Part shown: positions 61,826 through 64,000 of the stretch, in pieces
How the letters are laid out: each line of letters begins with the position of its first letter
Position numbering within the stretch: position 1 is the first letter of the stretch
Source of the DNA: Helianthus annuus
Taxonomy: Eukaryota; Streptophyta; Magnoliopsida; Asterales; Asteraceae
Assembly: GCF_002127325.2 (NCBI RefSeq)
Contig: NC_035445.2
Location: forward strand, 83,220,239-83,284,238
DNA length: 64,000 bases
Direction of reading: 5' to 3'
Program-made: the position numbers and the translations under genes
Notes under the pieces: model-generated
Databases searched by the model: none
What the model was told of the DNA's origin: nothing
What the model saw: the letters and a program-made list of their open reading frames with translations, nothing else

Positions 61826-62274
61826 TGCAAGATTAAATATATTACGTATTAATATTTAATCTGTAGCCATCATAATCATTTACATTATAGAGATCAAAAT
61901 ATATAATAACCTATTAAATAATTAGTTGGTAATTGTTGATGGACCATATTACCCTTAGTAACTAATTAGGTTTCCTCCTGGGTGCTTATATAAGGAGAAT
62001 TATGTGAAGGTTAAGGGGTTACTCAGTTACACAATTACAAACACCCCATTAGACCATAACATCAATAAGTTCGGCCTCCTCTCCAAAACCGATATCCCTT
62101 TTCGGTTTTCTTAGCCCCATCATCAGTTAGCATCCTAAGGAGGAACCAGATCACCTTGACAAAGATGTCGAATTCCATGTCGTCTTCTCTCGCTGGATTC
62201 TCCTCTGCACTGTCTGCGGTGACATGTATGATTTATATTGTTTTCCTTCATGTATAAACAGAACTGAACCAACA
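61826..62274 (+). repeat. 3' LTR of copia element
   Basis: Starts TGCAAGATT (one change from TGTAAGATT) and ends CTGAACCAACA. At the position of the leader-exon donor it reads GACATGTATGA instead of GACAGGTATGA. Confidence 0.95.
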
Positions 62275-62390
62275 CCGAGATCTTATACGAATCCGATAAT
62301 GTGCTATCTTCACTACTAGTGGAAGATGAAGAATAATCCGTACTTTTTTGGTTTAGAGATAGCGAGGAATAAGGATTTTGAAATGAGTAT

Positions 62391-62726
62391 GAAGATTATT
62401 TGGTTATTTATAGGGTTTTGAATTGAAATAAAAGTCATCACCAACGGCTACTTTTCTAGTTTTCCACATTTTCCTCGTGTTGTCTGAATCACGAGTTGGA
62501 GTAAAAAAAAAAGCCCATCCACACAAAGTGGGGGCGGTGTATCGCTCGTGCTACGAGTGGTTGGCCAGACCACGTGACCACTACGTTTGTTCTAAACAAA
62601 ATATAACTTAAATGAATCTCTCCTTTATTAAATGAGTTCCAACTTCCCATTAAATATCCTTTTTCATGTTCTTCTAGATCTGACGCATGTTCGACTAACC
62701 AAACAAACGAATTACAGTAACCACGT
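62391..62726. other. Upstream flank of the Harbinger transposase
   Basis: Probably includes the Harbinger 5' UTR (minus strand) and its right end near GACCACGTGACCACTACG (about 62570-62587). That end shares only the GTAGTGGT core with the left side, so the boundary is tentative. Nothing else is recognised. Confidence 0.35.
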
Positions 62727-62943
62727 TAAGGCTATGTATTGTGGTTTAACACAACGCCCATCACCTCATGTAAACAATGGGCTTTAACTAATTCACTATT
62801 TAAGTATGTTTTGACTAAAAATAAAAAAAAATAAAGAAGAAATATGATTGGTTGAATTTTGGCGGCCCCACCCTTTTAACTACCGTGGCGCTGTGTTTAG
62901 AAGTGATGTGGACGGTGACGTGAAACCCCAAGGCACAACCTAA
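62727..62943. mobile_element. Tourist-like (PIF/Harbinger) MITE, 211 bp
   Basis: Element 62730-62940 with imperfect inverted ends (GGCTATGTATTGTGGTTTAA versus GGTTGTGCCTTGGGGTTTCA) and a TAA direct repeat (62727-62729, 62941-62943), the TSD of this superfamily. Its left end resembles that of the element at 52882. It abuts the 3' end of the small peptide gene. Confidence 0.75.
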
Positions 62944-63200
62944 GCATGGCTATCATGAGCACCACCAGATTGACCACTTTGACCCTGACCACTCTCCCAT
63001 GATCCTCTTGGAATCCAGTGATGATTGTTGGGCTCAACCTCCTCCTCTTGATCAACTTTCATAGAGTTAACAACATTTCCATCATCATTAACCATTATCA
63101 TATTCCTCTTCTTCATAGCAAATCCCATATGATCATGTGTTAGAAACAACCACACCATCAATATCAACATCACTGTTACTTGCATCTTCTTCATCACCAT
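62940..63200 (-). CDS. Small secreted peptide precursor (86 aa), function unknown
   Basis: An N-terminal signal peptide is clear: basic start MVMKKM, hydrophobic VTVMLILMVWLFLTH, small-residue end MGFA (about residue 28). The rest is short, polar and Cys-free, with an acidic stretch QEEEVEP, then NNHHWIPRGSW and a Gly/Ser/Gln-rich tail. This layout (signal peptide, variable spacer, conserved motif near the C-terminus) is that of plant peptide-hormone precursors. NHHxIPR-like ends occur in small plant proteins I know only as uncharacterised. A TATA box (63255-63264) and two G-boxes lie upstream on the same strand. An internal start at residue 6 (MQVTVML) is possible. The TAG stop is formed at a MITE junction. 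Confidence 0.65.
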   Translation of the reverse strand: MVMKKMQVTVMLILMVWLFLTHDHMGFAMKKRNMIMVNDDGNVVNSMKVDQEEEVEPNNHHWIPRGSWESGQGQSGQSGGAHDSHA

Positions 63201-63254
63201 TTATCTCTCTTTCTACAATCACTTTATGGTGTTTTTAATCCACTAAATGTAAGT

Positions 63255-63264
63255 GCTTATATAG
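63255..63264 (-). promoter_or_regulatory. TATA box of small peptide gene
   Basis: CTATATAAGC on the minus strand, about 57 bp before the ATG at 63200, leaving a short leader. Confidence 0.7.
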
Positions 63265-63499
63265 AACAGATAAAGATCAACACTTTTTGAGGTTTCCACC
63301 AAAGTGGGAGGGAGGTGACGGTTAATGTAGGCAAAAGCCTTCTACAGATACATTTTGCATCAGTGATTTGTACTTGTTTGTATTGGATGTTGTATTATGG
63401 TGGGATATTGTAACTTTGCCAATGGAAAAAAGGGTACACCTGTCTTTGTGATAGTTTTGTTTTAAGATATTTATTATTATAAAGTCATCTTGAAGATGT

Positions 63500-63508
63500 G
63501 CCACGTGG
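63500..63508 (-). promoter_or_regulatory. G-box (CCACGTGG)
   Basis: Palindromic CCACGTGG about 300 bp upstream of the peptide ATG; G-boxes bind bZIP/bHLH factors in plants. Confidence 0.55.
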
Positions 63509-63570
63509 TACAATGAATCCAACTCCATATCAATCATTACAAGATAACAATGTGCTAAATCTTCATATTA

Positions 63571-63580
63571 GACACGTGGC
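63571..63580 (-). promoter_or_regulatory. G-box/ABRE-type element (GACACGTGGC)
   Basis: ACACGTGGC is the core of abscisic-acid-response elements. It lies about 370 bp upstream of the peptide ATG and 70 bp from the other G-box; such pairs are typical of ABA/stress promoters. Confidence 0.55.
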
Positions 63581-63816
63581 AATGCATAGTGAGACTGAGA
63601 TGTGGGTGTCTTTAAAGATATTTTGATACCACTAAACAAACCGAGGGTTCAATGAATCATTTCTAAATAGTGCTACAAAAAGTTTGTTTATTTATTATAA
63701 TAATATATAAACTTAACAGAGATGTTATGTTGATGGAAATGTTTAGTAGATTATTATTCATTCATGTACAAAATGCTTATATGTATTTTTTTTACAAGAT
63801 ACCAAGTACAAATTCT

Positions 63817-64000
63817 TAGGGTGAGAGGGCACTCCCCTCTTAGGGGAGTCCCATCTTTTACACACACCTAATCAGGTTATGCCACGTCAACCCCCCTCTT
63901 AAACTCCCCTCACACCCTCAATTTGATGGCGGCACTCCTCTCTTATGGGACTTGTTTTTTTATTCAAAAAGAAAAAAAAAAGAAAATAATTTGATTAGTG
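63817..64000. repeat. Possible MITE, truncated by window end
   Basis: GTGAGAGGGCACTCCCCTCTTAGGGGAGTCCC contains the inverted pair CTCCCCTCTTAGGGGAG. Related text (CCCCCCTCTTAAACTCCCCTCACACCC, then GGCACTCCTCTCTTATGGGACTT) recurs within 110 bp. 63590-63816 shows nothing recognisable. Confidence 0.4.

Larger units (their letters stand above)
55591..62279 (+). mobile_element. Ty1/copia LTR retrotransposon, structurally complete
   Basis: LTRs 55596-56044 and 61826-62274 (449 bp each), PBS at 56047, polyprotein frame open to 61500, polypurine stretch at 61816-61825, and a perfect 5-bp TSD CCGAG (55591-55595 and 62275-62279). The LTRs differ at about eight positions by eye (about 1.8%), so the insertion is fairly young. 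It sits inside the N-terminal coding part of the minus-strand Harbinger transposase. Confidence 0.95.
53797..62390 (-). pseudogene. PIF/Harbinger transposase, split by two nested insertions
   Basis: Harbinger transposases are DDE enzymes for cut-and-paste transposition. On the minus strand: N-terminal Ser-rich part (about 62380-62280), interrupted by the copia element, then 55590-55193 (NKLLMRDYFCDQPVYGPREF; RMSKRLFLRI; KCTFSLRVLAYGTTSDAWDEY). Next is 55020-54660 with IDCMHWGWKN (first Asp), AVASYDLWIQHALFGVP and FLANDIYPDY (second Asp). A MITE follows, then 54098-53797 with RVFGVLRQRLHFVK and MYCCLILHNMILED. The catalytic Glu lies in the KDIER motif at the MITE junction. Also a TGA at 54969-54967 (a Trp in relatives) and a late frameshift near the C-terminus. 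The partner Myb-like ORF was not found. Confidence 0.85.

Overview
The window looks like nuclear DNA from a eudicot plant, probably Asteraceae. Genes have AT-rich GT-AG introns, and most of the DNA is plant transposons: Ty3/gypsy and Ty1/copia LTR elements with initiator-Met-tRNA primer sites, Helitrons, PIF/Harbinger and hAT-type MITEs. The family assignment is an inference from the style of the repeats. Only two host genes look sound: a nine-exon aldehyde oxidase (13398-19704, +) and a small secreted-peptide gene (62940-63200, -).

Layout. 1-6867 is a non-autonomous gypsy element: the end of a shrunken 5' LTR, PBS, a broken gag zinc-knuckle region and a 3.2-kb 3' LTR. 6868-9500 holds two tandem-repeat blocks. 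9500-13400 carries two minus-strand Helitron 3' ends, a duplicated leader-like segment and a minisatellite. 13398-19704 is the aldehyde oxidase gene, with MITE-like DNA in introns 1 and 2. 19990-22750 is a decayed LTR and a GTTACA-rich repeat field.

About 23.3-51.7 kb reads as one very large, decayed plus-strand Helitron. It holds a B3-domain gene, an RPA1-like gene, a RepHel gene (HUH/Y2 Rep plus PIF1 helicase), two more B3-domain genes, and a canonical 3' end (hairpin then CTAG) at 51707-51734. It is interrupted by a recent gypsy insertion (30148-39669, TSD GAAAG) with the unusual order LTR-internal-LTR-internal-partial LTR. RepHel has three in-frame stops, at least three frameshifts and a damaged Walker A motif. 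RPA and at least two of the B3 genes are also broken, so this copy cannot act by itself.

52.9-62.4 kb is a minus-strand PIF/Harbinger transposase broken twice: by a hAT-type MITE (54099-54640) at the catalytic Glu codon and by a Ty1/copia element (55596-62274, TSD CCGAG). The copia element has an intact polyprotein. Its gag start codon appears to lie inside the LTR, joined to the main reading frame by a 1.4-kb intron that removes the primer-binding site.

The most notable observations are the B3/RPA/RepHel Helitron, the copia LTR-encoded spliced leader, and a covarying TATA-containing hairpin in the first gypsy element.
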